64,000 nt of DNA from Bhargavaea cecembensis DSE10 (GTDB taxonomy: Bacteria; Bacillota; Bacilli; Bacillales_A; Planococcaceae), in assembly GCF_000348905.1 (NCBI RefSeq), contig NZ_AOFT01000010.1:61005-125004 (forward strand), given 5' to 3'. How positions within the stretch are numbered: position 1 is the stretch's first letter; each line of letters opens with the position of its first letter. A program made the translations under genes and the position numbers. This document shows, piece after piece, positions 19,328 through 28,144 of this stretch. The notes beneath the pieces were generated by a model, which saw nothing but the letters and a program-made list of their open reading frames with translations, made no database searches and was not told the origin of the DNA.

Positions 19328-20057
19328 CACCCCGTTCGGCACCGGCGGCGGGGCAGTGATTTCCGGAGATGATGCACGGCATATCACGAAAGTGATGCGG
19401 ATGGCCGAAGGCGGGAGGCTGATTGCGGTATCCGGCGGTGAAGCTTTCGAGTCTGAAATCATTTCACTCTCTGACGGCGAGGTGGCAATCCGCAGGAGCG
19501 GGGAAGCACTCCCATCAAATGAGATGCCGGTACATGTGACGGTCGCCGCAGGCCTTCCCAAGGGTGACAAACTGGACCTGATCGTCCAGAAGGGGACCGA
19601 GCTGGGAATGGCCGGGCTGGTGCCTTTCGGGGCAGAGCGCTCCATCGTGAAATGGGACAGCAAAAAAAGCGGCAAAAAGATCGACCGGCTCAGGAAAATC
19701 GCGAAAGAAGCGGCAGAGCAGTCACACCGGAGCGTCATTCCCGAAATCTCGGATGTGACCGGACTTGATGGGCTGATCCGGCTTGCCGAATCATTCGACC
19801 TGCTTCTCATCGCCGATGAGGAAGCCGCCAAGGACCGGAGCGGGGACTCGATTGCCGCCCTGCTTGAAAACGTGTATCATGGTCAGAAGGTACTGGCCGT
19901 CTTCGGACCCGAAGGCGGCATCAGCCGCGCGGAAGCGGATCGGTTCCGGGAAGCGGGCTTCAGGCCCATTGCGCTCGGGCCGCGCATCCTCAGGGCAGAA
20001 ACGGCACCGCTTTATGCGCTGTCCGCCATTTCAAGCGAAATAGAAGGAAAGAGGTGA
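19308..20057 (+). CDS. rsmE: 16S rRNA m3U1498 methyltransferase RsmE
   Basis: A 249-residue SPOUT-fold methyltransferase that methylates N3 of U1498 in 16S rRNA. The N-terminal PUA-like part begins MQRYFLDTPF, and the knot region at the C-terminus carries FGPEGGISRAEAD and LGPRILRAETAPLYALS. The start at 19308 matches the family start; an in-frame GTG at 19299 is the alternative. It overlaps both prmA upstream and, nearly, mtaB downstream (five bases between). Confidence 0.95.
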   Translation: MQRYFLDTPFGTGGGAVISGDDARHITKVMRMAEGGRLIAVSGGEAFESEIISLSDGEVAIRRSGEALPSNEMPVHVTVAAGLPKGDKLDLIVQKGTELGMAGLVPFGAERSIVKWDSKKSGKKIDRLRKIAKEAAEQSHRSVIPEISDVTGLDGLIRLAESFDLLLIADEEAAKDRSGDSIAALLENVYHGQKVLAVFGPEGGISRAEADRFREAGFRPIALGPRILRAETAPLYALSAISSEIEGKR

Positions 20058-20062
20058 GCCCC

Positions 20063-21406
20063 ATGTCGACAGTTGCCTTCCACACATTGGGCTGCAAAGT
20101 GAACCATTATGAGACGGAAGCCATCTGGCAGCTTTTCAAGGACGCCGGCTACGAAAGGGCGGAATTTGAGGGCCGTGCGGATGTCTACGTCGTGAATACA
20201 TGCACCGTCACGAATACAAGTGACAAAAAAAGCCGGCAGGTGATCCGGCGTGCCATCCGGACGAACCCGGATGCCGTCGTATGCGTCACGGGCTGCTATG
20301 CCCAGACATCTTCGGCCGAGATCATGGAGATTCCGGGCGTCGACATCGTCGTCGGCACCCAGGACCGCACAAAGCTGCTCGGCTACATCGAACAATACAG
20401 GCAGGAACGCCAGCCGATCAATGCGGTCGGAAACATCATGAAGAACCGTGTCTATGAGGAATTGGATGTTCCGTCATTCACCGACAGGACACGGGCGTCG
20501 CTGAAAATCCAGGAAGGATGCAACAACTTCTGCACATTCTGCATCATTCCTTGGGCACGCGGGCTGATGCGTTCCCGCGACCCGGAAGAAGTTATCCACC
20601 AGGCGCAGCAGCTTGTGGAGGCAGGCTACAAGGAGATCGTGCTGACCGGCATCCACACAGGCGGATACGGGGAGGATCTGAAGGACTACAACCTGGCACA
20701 GCTTCTCCGTGACATCGAGGCGAAGGTCCCCGGGCTCAAGCGCCTGCGGATTTCCTCGATCGAAGCAAGCCAGCTGACCGATGAGGTGATCGGCGTCCTT
20801 AAGGAATCCAATATCGTCGTCCGCCATCTTCATATTCCGATCCAGTCGGGTTCTGATACCGTGCTGAAGCGGATGCGCAGGAAGTATACGATGGCCTTCT
20901 TCGCGGATCGTCTGGAGCGGCTTCGCGAAGCGCTCCCGGACTTTGCCCTGACCTCTGACGTCATCGTCGGATTCCCGGGCGAAACGGAGGAAGAGTTCAT
21001 GGAGACATTCACATTCATCCGTGACCACCGTTTTGCAGAGCTTCACGTTTTCCCATATTCGATGCGGATTGGTACGCCGGCTGCCCGGATGGATAACCAG
21101 ATCGATGAAGAAGTGAAGAACGAACGCGTTCACCGCCTCCTTGAACTGAACAAACAGCTGGCGAAGGAATACGCCTCTGCCTACGAGGGCCAGGTGCTTG
21201 AGATGATCCCCGAAGAGCGCTTTAAGGAGGATCCGGAAAGCGGCCTCTACGAGGGCTATACCGACAACTACATGAAAGTCGTCATTCCTGCCGACGAATC
21301 GATGGTCGGCAAAATAGTCCGTGTCAAGATCACAAAGGCCGGCTATCCTTACAACGAAGGTGCCTTTGTCCGCGTGATCGAGGACAATCCGGAACCTGTC
21401 GCCTGA
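20063..21406 (+). CDS. mtaB: tRNA t6A37 methylthiotransferase MtaB
   Basis: A 447-residue radical SAM methylthiotransferase. The N-terminal UPF0004 domain binds one iron-sulphur cluster through C11 (LGCKVN), the NTCTVTN cysteine near 47 and the VTGCYAQ cysteine near 81. The radical SAM cluster motif CNNFCTFC begins at residue 153, and a C-terminal TRAM domain is present. It converts t6A37 to ms2t6A37 in ANN-decoding tRNAs. GAGGTGA precedes the ATG at 20063; an in-frame GTG at 20054 overlaps that site. Confidence 0.95.
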   Translation: MSTVAFHTLGCKVNHYETEAIWQLFKDAGYERAEFEGRADVYVVNTCTVTNTSDKKSRQVIRRAIRTNPDAVVCVTGCYAQTSSAEIMEIPGVDIVVGTQDRTKLLGYIEQYRQERQPINAVGNIMKNRVYEELDVPSFTDRTRASLKIQEGCNNFCTFCIIPWARGLMRSRDPEEVIHQAQQLVEAGYKEIVLTGIHTGGYGEDLKDYNLAQLLRDIEAKVPGLKRLRISSIEASQLTDEVIGVLKESNIVVRHLHIPIQSGSDTVLKRMRRKYTMAFFADRLERLREALPDFALTSDVIVGFPGETEEEFMETFTFIRDHRFAELHVFPYSMRIGTPAARMDNQIDEEVKNERVHRLLELNKQLAKEYASAYEGQVLEMIPEERFKEDPESGLYEGYTDNYMKVVIPADESMVGKIVRVKITKAGYPYNEGAFVRVIEDNPEPVA

Positions 21407-21414
21407 GCAGGCAT

Positions 21415-21445
21415 CGCCCGGAGCCGGATTCCCGGCTTCCGGGCG
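21415..21445 (+). terminator. Strong hairpin after mtaB, without T-run
   Basis: CGCCCGGAGCCGG, four-base loop, CCGGCTTCCGGGCG, one mismatch. The stem is very stable, but what follows (TATTATG) is not a proper T-tract, so it may protect the 3' end or be an inefficient terminator. Confidence 0.5.
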
Positions 21446-21518
21446 TATTATGTCGGAGCGGAAAGGTCTCGGAGAAATCAGTCAATAGACCCCACGGGTC
21501 ATTTTAGGAGGATCTGCC

Positions 21519-22190
21519 ATGAGCATCAATGTCGCATCAATGATTGACCATACGCTTCTGAAGCCGGAAGTGACGAAAGAACAGATCGTAAAGCTTTGCA
21601 GCGAGGCGAGAGAGTACCAGTTCGCTTCGGTGTGCGTAAATCCTTACTGGGTGGAGACGGCAGCATCCGAGCTGTCGGGCTCTGATGTGAAAGTCTGCAC
21701 GGTCATCGGATTCCCGCTTGGTGCCGGCACAAAAGAGACAAAGGCTTTCGAAACAAAGGATGCCATTGAAAAAGGCGCCCAGGAAATCGATATGGTGATC
21801 AACATCGGCGCACTGAAAAGCGGCGATGAAGAAACCGTCGAAGCGGACATCCGCGCAGTCGTGGAAGCGGCCGCCGGAAAGGCTATCGTCAAAGTGATCA
21901 TCGAGACCTGCCTACTCACCAATGATGAGAAAATCATCGCCTGCCGCCTGTCCAAGCAGGCCGGGGCAGACTTCGTTAAGACGTCGACCGGATTCTCAAC
22001 GGGGGGTGCGACGGTCGAAGATGTCGCGCTGATGCGCCTGACAGTCGGTGATGAGATGGGCGTAAAGGCTTCCGGGGGCGTTCGCAGCCTGGAAGATCTG
22101 CAGGCAATGGCAGAGGCCGGCGCCACAAGGATCGGCGCCAGCTCCGGCGTCAAGATCATGCAGGGGCTCACTTCGTCCGAAGATTACTGA
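21519..22190 (+). CDS. deoC: Deoxyribose-phosphate aldolase
   Basis: A 223-residue class I aldolase with a TIM barrel. It cleaves 2-deoxyribose 5-phosphate to glyceraldehyde 3-phosphate and acetaldehyde in deoxynucleoside breakdown. The Schiff-base lysine is K154 in FVKTSTGF; the start [10 protein letters not shown] and GFPLGAGT segments are typical. AGGAGG precedes the ATG at a normal distance. In B. subtilis this slot between mtaB and rpsU holds a Na/Pi symporter gene; here deoC sits in it and the symporter is found near 53.3 kb. Confidence 0.95.
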   Translation: MSINVASMIDHTLLKPEVTKEQIVKLCSEAREYQFASVCVNPYWVETAASELSGSDVKVCTVIGFPLGAGTKETKAFETKDAIEKGAQEIDMVINIGALKSGDEETVEADIRAVVEAAAGKAIVKVIIETCLLTNDEKIIACRLSKQAGADFVKTSTGFSTGGATVEDVALMRLTVGDEMGVKASGGVRSLEDLQAMAEAGATRIGASSGVKIMQGLTSSEDY

Positions 22191-22230
22191 GCTCTCTGGA
22201 AAAGATGCATCCCAAAATAAAAGATATATA

Positions 22231-22259
22231 TTGACCGGCGCCAGTATATAAGCTATAAT
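22231..22259 (+). promoter_or_regulatory. Sigma-A promoter of rpsU
   Basis: TTGACC (22231-22236), 17 bases, consensus TATAAT (22254-22259). A leader of about 55 bases follows. Confidence 0.85.
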
Positions 22260-22318
22260 TTCTGAGTACATGACGTGTTTTCATGTATGGAAGTGCGTAC
22301 GGAGGGAGGGGAAAAGAC

Positions 22319-22492
22319 ATGACAAAAACTGTCGTTCGTAAAAACGAATCGCTTGAAGATGCTCTTCGCCGCTTCAAACGTGGTGTTTCCAAATCGGGCA
22401 CGATCCAAGAGGCCCGCAAACGCGAGTACTATGAGAAGCCGAGCATTAAGCGGAAGAAAAAGTCCGAAGCAGCCCGCAAGCGCAAATACTGA
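22319..22492 (+). CDS. rpsU: 30S ribosomal protein S21
   Basis: A 57-residue S21, arginine/lysine-rich, with [18 protein letters not shown] at the start and the basic tail [14 protein letters not shown]21 sits at the 16S rRNA 3' end of the 30S subunit and aids initiation. ATG 22319 follows GGAGGGAGGGG. Almost all Bacillales have yqeY directly downstream; here the gene is followed by a terminator and the nfeD operon, and yqeY is absent. Confidence 0.96.
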   Translation: MTKTVVRKNESLEDALRRFKRGVSKSGTIQEARKREYYEKPSIKRKKKSEAARKRKY

Positions 22493-22549
22493 TCCCCCTC
22501 ACCATCCCTGCCTCCATAACAGGAATGGCCAGAATCAGATAATGTATGC

Positions 22550-22587
22550 AAAACCGGAAAGTCCCTTGGGATTTTCCGGTTTATTTC
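22550..22587 (+). terminator. Terminator after rpsU
   Basis: AAACCGGAAA and TTTCCGGTTT arms with a small internal CCC/GGG stem, then TTATTTC. It ends just before the sigma-W-like promoter at 22595. Confidence 0.75.
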
Positions 22588-22594
22588 ATTTTCA

Positions 22595-22621
22595 TGAAAC
22601 TTTTTGCTTCGTTCATCCGTA
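22595..22621 (+). promoter_or_regulatory. Sigma-W-type ECF promoter of nfeD-floA-yqfB
   Basis: TGAAAC (22595-22600), 17 bases, CGTA (22618-22621) equals the known sigma-W consensus. The homologous yqeZ-yqfA-yqfB operon of B. subtilis is a classic sigma-W target induced by envelope stress. A TATAAT at 22630 is probably fortuitous, lacking a good -35. Confidence 0.8.
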
Positions 22622-22663
22622 GAATCACCTATAATGGACGGAGAGACGAATGGGGGTGAAGAC

Positions 22664-23986
22664 TTGAAAGGAATCCGCTTGATCCGCGGCCTCCTTCTGT
22701 TTGCCGCCCTGTTCCTCATGGCGATTCCACATGCCGGGGCGGATAGCGGCAAAGTTTACCACGTGCCATTGGAAAATGAAGTCGAACGGGGACTGTACGA
22801 GTTCCTGGACCGCTCATTTAAAGAAGCCGAAAAGGCCGGCGCCGAAACGATCGTCCTGGAGATCAATACACCGGGAGGGTTCGTGGATGCCGCTGGCCGG
22901 ATCGCCAAGCTGATGGATGAAACGAAGCTCCGCACGATTGCGTTTATCAACCGCGATGCCCTGTCTGCGGGCGCATTCCTGGCGCTGCATGCTGACGAGA
23001 TCTATATGCATCCGAACGGACGGATCGGCGCGGCGCAGGTGATCGACCAGTCCGGAAACGCTGCCGGAGACAAAGCCAACAGCGCGTGGCTTGCGTCGAT
23101 GAAGGCGGCTGCCGAATCGTCTGACCAGGACCGGGATCCGAAATATGCCCTGGCGATGGCAGATGCTTCAATCGATTTACCTGAGTACCGCGCCGGGGAA
23201 GGAAAACTCCTGACGCTTTCCGCTGATGAGGCACTGGAAGTCGGATATAGCGAGGGAACCGTGTCATCACTGGATGAACTTCTGTCGACCGTTGGGCTTG
23301 AAGGTGCCGAAGTCGTCAAGATGAATGAAACGTTCAGCGAAAAACTGGCACGATTCATCACGAACCCGGTCGTCGTGCCGATTCTTCTGTCGATTGCAGG
23401 GCTCGGGCTTGTCGTCGAACTGTATTCGCCAGGATTCGGCATCCCGGGATCGATGGGCGTCGGGGCATTGCTCCTGTTCTTCTACGGACATCTTGTCGCG
23501 GGACTTGCCGGTTATGAATCGCTGCTGCTGTTCCTGGCCGGCATCGGGCTGCTGATTGCCGAGCTGTTCGTACCGGGAGGCATCCTTGGCATCCTCGGCG
23601 GTGTGGCGATGGTCGCGGGCATCATCATGGCGGGGGCTGACCCGGCCTGGATGGCCATTTCCGTCATCACGGCGCTGGTCATCACGATATTGGGAATGGT
23701 GATCATGATGAAATTCTTTGGAAAACGGCTCCATCTGCTTAACCGCATCGTCCTGAGAGACGCCACCGACACCGAGAGCGGCTATGTGTCAAACGCCAAC
23801 CGGCTTGAACTGATCGGCCGGAAAGCCCGGACTGTGACAGCGCTCCGGCCTTCCGGTACGGCAGAAATTGACGGGGAATTCCTCGATGTCGTCTCAGAAG
23901 GCAGATTCATCGGGAAAGACCAGCAAGTTAAGATTACGAAAGTGGAAGGCTCCAGGATTGTTGTCCGGGAAGCCTCCGACGAATAG
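22664..23986 (+). CDS. NfeD-family membrane protease-like protein (YqeZ type)
   Basis: A 440-residue NfeD1b-type protein. A signal/anchor sequence (about residues 3-24) precedes a ClpP/SppA-like domain: [14 protein letters not shown] and [18 protein letters not shown] (probable nucleophile serine in LSAG). Several membrane segments follow (about 225-365), then a C-terminal OB-fold NfeD domain. Such proteins work with flotillins in membrane organisation and resistance to membrane-active peptides. The TTG at 22664 has a GGGGGTG site; an ATG at 22634 would lie too close to the expected transcript start. Confidence 0.88.
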   Translation: MKGIRLIRGLLLFAALFLMAIPHAGADSGKVYHVPLENEVERGLYEFLDRSFKEAEKAGAETIVLEINTPGGFVDAAGRIAKLMDETKLRTIAFINRDALSAGAFLALHADEIYMHPNGRIGAAQVIDQSGNAAGDKANSAWLASMKAAAESSDQDRDPKYALAMADASIDLPEYRAGEGKLLTLSADEALEVGYSEGTVSSLDELLSTVGLEGAEVVKMNETFSEKLARFITNPVVVPILLSIAGLGLVVELYSPGFGIPGSMGVGALLLFFYGHLVAGLAGYESLLLFLAGIGLLIAELFVPGGILGILGGVAMVAGIIMAGADPAWMAISVITALVITILGMVIMMKFFGKRLHLLNRIVLRDATDTESGYVSNANRLELIGRKARTVTALRPSGTAEIDGEFLDVVSEGRFIGKDQQVKITKVEGSRIVVREASDE

Positions 23987-23997
23987 GAGGAAACAGA

Positions 23998-24999
23998 ATG
24001 CTTGGATTGGGAACAATCGGGCTGATCATCGTCGCTTTTCTGGTGATCGTCGCCCTGTCCGTCTTCTTTACATTTGTGCCGGTCACGCTGTGGATTTCCG
24101 CACTCGCAGCCGGCGTGAAAGTCAGCATCTTCACACTGATCGGGATGCGTCTGCGCCGGGTAATTCCGAGCCGGATCGTCAACCCGCTCATCAAGGCCCA
24201 TAAGGCCGGGCTTGAAGTGGGCATCAACCAGCTGGAGAGCCATTATCTCGCCGGCGGTAACGTGGACCGTGTCGTCAATGCCCTTATCGCCGCTCATCGC
24301 GCGAATATTCCTTTGACTTTCGAACGTGCGGCAGCGATCGACCTCGCAGGCCGTGACGTGCTCGAGGCCGTCAGCATGTCCGTCAACCCGAAAGTCATCG
24401 AAACGCCGTTTATTGCCGGTGTGGCGATGAACGGAATCGAAGTCAAGGCAAAATCCCGCATTACGGTCCGGGCCAACATTGACCGGCTCGTCGGGGGTGC
24501 CGGCGAAGAGACGATCGTTGCCCGTGTCGGCGAAGGGATCGTTTCGACCATCGGTTCCTCCAAGCACCACACCGTCGTTCTTGAAAATCCGGATATGATT
24601 TCCCAGACAGTCCTCTCAAAAGGACTGGATGCCGGCACGGCATTTGAAATTCTGTCGATCGATATTGCGGATGTGGACATCGGCAAGAACATCGGTGCCG
24701 AGCTCCAGACTGAGCAGGCAGAAGCCGACAAGAACATTGCGCAGGCAAAAGCCGAAGAGCGACGCGCAATGGCCGTCGCCAGCGAGCAGGAAATGCGCGC
24801 GAAAGTCGGAGAAATGCGCGCCAAGGTTGTCGAGGCGGAGGCGGAAGTTCCGCTTGCCATGGCAGAAGCGCTGCGTTCCGGAAATATCGGCATCATGGAT
24901 TACGTGAACTACAAGAACATCCAGGCAGACACTTCCATGCGTGAAACCCTCGGCAAAATGGGCAAGGAACAGGACAAGCGAACTGACGGCCAGAAATGA
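23998..24999 (+). CDS. floA: Flotillin-like protein FloA
   Basis: A 333-residue flotillin. The hydrophobic N-terminal hairpin (about residues 4-50) anchors it to the inner face of the membrane; the SPFH-like domain follows (about 55-230), and the C-terminal part (about 235-310) is an alanine/glutamate-rich coiled coil with repeated AEA and MRAKV units used for oligomerisation. FloA organises functional membrane microdomains and affects membrane fluidity and signalling. AGGAGG precedes the ATG; the gene is 11 bases after nfeD in the same ECF-controlled operon. Confidence 0.95.
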   Translation: MLGLGTIGLIIVAFLVIVALSVFFTFVPVTLWISALAAGVKVSIFTLIGMRLRRVIPSRIVNPLIKAHKAGLEVGINQLESHYLAGGNVDRVVNALIAAHRANIPLTFERAAAIDLAGRDVLEAVSMSVNPKVIETPFIAGVAMNGIEVKAKSRITVRANIDRLVGGAGEETIVARVGEGIVSTIGSSKHHTVVLENPDMISQTVLSKGLDAGTAFEILSIDIADVDIGKNIGAELQTEQAEADKNIAQAKAEERRAMAVASEQEMRAKVGEMRAKVVEAEAEVPLAMAEALRSGNIGIMDYVNYKNIQADTSMRETLGKMGKEQDKRTDGQK

Positions 25000-25029
25000 T
25001 CCGCGGTGTAACGGAAAGGGGATGAGCTG

Positions 25030-25530
25030 ATGGAACCGATCATCCTGCTGATCATCTCACTGATCATCGGCACCCTGTTCAAGGGAAAGGAAAACCAAAA
25101 GCCGCCGGCGCAAAAGCCGAATCAGGCCCCCCGTCCGGAAGCTCCCAAGCGGCCCGCTGCCCAGGCAGGAAACCTGAAGGACCTGACAAAGCAGCTGTAT
25201 GAGGATCTGCAGAAAGAGATCCAGAAAGAAGCCAAGGAATTCAGGACGGATCCCCGGTCTGCGGAACCTAGGCCCGAGCGGCCGGAGCCCGTTCGCAGAA
25301 CAGGCCGTGATGCGGAGGCTATAACCGGTACCGCCGGTGAATCGGCTTCCGCCGCCAAGCGGTCCGAGCGGCCGGAGCGCATTCGTGAGCGTATGAGCGC
25401 AAAGGCCCCGGCTCCCCGTGAACAGGGGCCGGCAGAACCGGAATCATTATTCCCCGGGTCCGAAGAAGAACTTGCACGTGCGATCGTGTTTGCGGAGATT
25501 CTCGGCCCGCCAAAAGCAAAAAGAAGATAA
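25030..25530 (+). CDS. Membrane-anchored protein in the YqfB position of the flotillin operon
   Basis: A 166-residue protein: one N-terminal hydrophobic segment (residues 3-15), a short basic turn, then a long proline/arginine/glutamate-rich low-complexity tail (about 20-140) and a small C-terminal helix region with ELARAIVFAEILG. It is third in the nfeD-floA operon, as yqfB is in B. subtilis, but the sequence is too low in complexity to prove orthology. It may act with FloA at the membrane. RBS is GGGGATGAG. Function unknown. Confidence 0.75.
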   Translation: MEPIILLIISLIIGTLFKGKENQKPPAQKPNQAPRPEAPKRPAAQAGNLKDLTKQLYEDLQKEIQKEAKEFRTDPRSAEPRPERPEPVRRTGRDAEAITGTAGESASAAKRSERPERIRERMSAKAPAPREQGPAEPESLFPGSEEELARAIVFAEILGPPKAKRR

Positions 25531-25552
25531 ACCGGCAATAGCCGGCGTGAAT

Positions 25553-25597
25553 GACCCCCCTCAGCCTGTCATAAACTGAAGGCCAAGGGGGGTTTTT
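25553..25597 (+). terminator. Terminator before yqfC, containing the yqfC ribosome site
   Basis: CCCCCCT (25555-25561) pairs with AGGGGGG (25586-25592), with inner GCCT/AGGC, then TTTTT. The AGGGGGG arm is also the ribosome site for yqfC (ATG 25600). The loop holds CATAAACT, which resembles a sigma-E -10. Confidence 0.7.
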
Positions 25598-25599
25598 GT

Positions 25600-25848
25600 A
25601 TGCGCAGATTTTTCAGGATGGTCCCTTTTCTCGAAATCGAGGACCATCAGACGCTGCGGCTCAACGGAAAATTCACCATCGGGAAGATCGGCGAGCGTGC
25701 GGTCAGTCTCCGCCTTGCGCCATATGCGATGACACTCGAAGGAGAAGCGGTGAAGGTGGAGGAGATCGGCGACGAGGCGGCGCTGATCACATTTGACCGG
25801 CTGGACCGGTTCACGCTGATCCGTACGAGGGACCATGCGGACGGCTAA
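25600..25848 (+). CDS. yqfC: Sporulation protein YqfC
   Basis: An 82-residue protein that begins MRRFFRMVPFLEIEDHQTLRLNG and continues as alternating strand-like segments. The sequence is divergent, but it sits directly upstream of, and overlaps by 14 bases, yqfD, the standard yqfC-yqfD arrangement. In B. subtilis both are sigma-E-dependent mother-cell genes; the YqfC family (YabP/YqfC) is spore-associated with no known biochemical role. The ribosome site AGGGGGG lies in the 3' arm of a terminator hairpin, so translation needs a transcript in which that hairpin cannot form. Confidence 0.75.
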   Translation: MRRFFRMVPFLEIEDHQTLRLNGKFTIGKIGERAVSLRLAPYAMTLEGEAVKVEEIGDEAALITFDRLDRFTLIRTRDHADG

Positions 25849-26959
25849 GCGGCTGCGGGGACGGGAAACCGTCTGGCTTACGGTGACGGGAAGCGGAGCC
25901 GATGCTTTTCTGTCGGCCTGTGCCGCTTCCGGAATCCGCCTGAGGGAGGCAAGCCGTGACGGGGAACGCCTCCGGTTTTCCGTGATGCGGAAGGACATGC
26001 CCGCCCTCCGGAAGCTGAGACGGAAATACCGGGTAAGACTCGGGCTGCAGGCAGGAAGGGACGGGGTGATCCTGGACCTGTCCCCATTCCGTGTGATCGC
26101 CGTCCTGCTTTTCCTGTTCGTGCCCCTGGCCTGCTCCGGGCTGATCTGGTCGGTCGGAGTGGAAGGCGGAAAGCCTGAGCGGCAGGAGCGGATCAGTGCC
26201 TATCTCGAAAAAAACGGCATCCGGCCATTTATCCCGATCGGATCTGTTCCGGACGAATCCGAGATCCGGAATGACCTGATGGTCGCCGATCCGGGACTTA
26301 GCTGGGTCCGCGTGAGCCGCGACGGCGGCCGCCTGACCGTCCATCCGATCGAAGCTCCGGAGACTGGTGAAGATGCGGGCAAAAAGCTGCCCCCGGCCCA
26401 TCTTGCGGCATCAAAGCGGGCGGTCATTACCCGCTTTGAGCTGTCAAGCGGTGTCCGGAACGTCCTTCCGAATACGACTGTGGAGAAAGGGGACATCATC
26501 GCCTCCGGAATTGTCACGCAGCGGGAAGACAGCCATGTGACCGGCGCGGAAGGAAAGGTTTACGGAGACTATTACGTTGAAACACGGTTCGAGATGCCGG
26601 CATCCATCCGGTATTCGGCACCGGGGGAACGGGCTTACCGGCTTTCGGTCGGCAATGATGCCGCTGACCGGAACGCCTGGCGTGAAGTTCCGCTGCCCTC
26701 TTTCCTCGATTCTTTCCTGACCTTGTCAGAAAGCCGTGATGGTGCGGCAAGGGAAGTGAAGATCACGGAGGAAAACGGGGAGCGAATCATCCTGTCTGTC
26801 TTGAAGGAAAAGCTGCTGGGCACACTGGATCCCGACGCGACTGTAAAGGATGAAAAAGTTTTGCGAGTGCATTATGATAATGATAAAGTAAAGGGGACCG
26901 TATTATTTCTCATAAATGAAAATATTGCCGTAAGAAAACATATTTCCCAAGGAGATTGA
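25835..26959 (+). CDS. yqfD: Sporulation protein YqfD
   Basis: A 374-residue membrane protein of the YqfD family. The cytoplasmic N-terminal part (about residues 1-84) is followed by one hydrophobic segment (about 87-107, VIAVLLFLFVPLACSGLIW) and a large extracytoplasmic domain with NTTVEKGDIIASGIV and GKVYGDYYVE, the best conserved part. In B. subtilis it is a sigma-E gene of unknown mechanism. It overlaps yqfC and is followed after four bases by phoH, an arrangement conserved in spore formers. Confidence 0.88.
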   Translation: MRTAKRLRGRETVWLTVTGSGADAFLSACAASGIRLREASRDGERLRFSVMRKDMPALRKLRRKYRVRLGLQAGRDGVILDLSPFRVIAVLLFLFVPLACSGLIWSVGVEGGKPERQERISAYLEKNGIRPFIPIGSVPDESEIRNDLMVADPGLSWVRVSRDGGRLTVHPIEAPETGEDAGKKLPPAHLAASKRAVITRFELSSGVRNVLPNTTVEKGDIIASGIVTQREDSHVTGAEGKVYGDYYVETRFEMPASIRYSAPGERAYRLSVGNDAADRNAWREVPLPSFLDSFLTLSESRDGAAREVKITEENGERIILSVLKEKLLGTLDPDATVKDEKVLRVHYDNDKVKGTVLFLINENIAVRKHISQGD

Positions 26960-26963
26960 TCGA

Positions 26964-27926
26964 TTGGAAGAAAACACGGTACAACTGCATGTGGAAGATC
27001 CAAATGAAGCGGTGATGCTGCTCGGCATCTCCGACCAGAACATGAAGCTGATCGAGGAAGAACTCGGGGTGCGTGTGCTCACCAGGGGCGGCGTCATCGT
27101 GATCCAGGGTGAGGAGGAACCGCGCGGAACCGCACAGGAGCTCCTCAGCCAGCTGCTGCGCGTCATAAGGAAGGGCATCAACATCAACCTCCGGGACGTG
27201 TCCACAGCCCTTGAGATGGCCAAGAACGGGACAATCGAATACTTTGCAGAACTATACGATGAAGAGATCGCCAGAAATTCAAAAGGCAAGGCCATCCGTG
27301 CCAAGACAATCGGTCAGCGCGAATATGTTCATGCCATCCGTGCAGAGGACATGGTCTTCGGGATCGGCCCGGCCGGCACCGGGAAAACCTATCTCGCCGT
27401 CGTAATGGCCGTACAGGCATTGAAAAATGGACAGGTCAAGCGCATCATCCTGACGCGCCCGGCCGTGGAAGCAGGGGAGAACCTCGGCTTTCTGCCAGGT
27501 GACCTGAAAGAAAAGGTCGATCCTTATCTGAGGCCGCTGTACGATTCCCTTCACGATGTGCTTGGGCCGGAACAGACAGAACGGCTGATTGAACGGGGAA
27601 CCATTGAAATTGCGCCGCTCGCCTATATGCGCGGACGGACTTTGGATGATGCATTTGTCATCCTCGACGAGGCGCAGAACACGACAAAGGCTCAGATGAA
27701 GATGTTCATGACCCGGCTCGGCTTCGGTTCAAAGATGGTGATTACGGGTGACCAGACCCAGATCGACCTGCCGCGCGGGACGGAATCCGGTCTGATCGTC
27801 GCCCAGCGAATCCTGAAAGAGGTACAGGGAATCCGCTTCCTGCACTTCGAGCAGGCGGATGTTGTCCGCCACCCGCTCGTCGCGCGGATCATCGAAGCAT
27901 ACGAAGCAAGCAGTCACCGGGAGTGA
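26964..27926 (+). CDS. phoH: PhoH-family ATPase
   Basis: A 320-residue P-loop ATPase of the PhoH/YbeZ type. An N-terminal KH-like part (about residues 1-95) is followed by the helicase-like ATPase core: Walker A GPAGTGKTY (about 135-143), Walker B VILDEAQN (about 232-239) and TGDQTQIDLP. It is thought to work with the RNase YbeY in ribosome/RNA metabolism; ybeY is two genes downstream. The start is TTG at 26964 after AAGGAG; no better start is available before yqfD ends. Confidence 0.93.
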   Translation: MEENTVQLHVEDPNEAVMLLGISDQNMKLIEEELGVRVLTRGGVIVIQGEEEPRGTAQELLSQLLRVIRKGININLRDVSTALEMAKNGTIEYFAELYDEEIARNSKGKAIRAKTIGQREYVHAIRAEDMVFGIGPAGTGKTYLAVVMAVQALKNGQVKRIILTRPAVEAGENLGFLPGDLKEKVDPYLRPLYDSLHDVLGPEQTERLIERGTIEIAPLAYMRGRTLDDAFVILDEAQNTTKAQMKMFMTRLGFGSKMVITGDQTQIDLPRGTESGLIVAQRILKEVQGIRFLHFEQADVVRHPLVARIIEAYEASSHRE

Positions 27927-27938
27927 CCGAAACGGTTC

Positions 27939-27985
27939 ACCGGCCGAGTACTCCTGCCTCAGCTGGAGTCCGGCCGGTTTTGTCG
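27939..27985 (+). terminator. Terminator after phoH
   Basis: ACCGGCC (27939-27945) pairs with GGCCGGT (27972-27978), with inner ACTCC/GGAGT, then TTTTG. Confidence 0.75.
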
Positions 27986-28051
27986 TCTTCGGGGCTGAGG
28001 CCGGCAGATATGGAAGGGGAAAAATGCTGCGGTCGCAAATTCATAAGTGGG

Positions 28052-28090
28052 TTCGCGAATCTATGAACTGCGGACGTTCACTCACGCGAA
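28052..28090 (+). other. Nested inverted repeat in the pgpH leader
   Basis: TTCGCG (28052-28057) pairs with CGCGAA (28085-28090), and inside it GAAC (28065-28068) pairs with GTTC (28076-28079). It lies in the 160-base stretch between the phoH terminator and pgpH, where no convincing promoter was recognised. Confidence 0.4.
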
Positions 28091-28144
28091 ACTGCATGAT
28101 ACCGACGCAAATTACGTTTTTGCCCGCCGCTAGGGGGAACTGTT

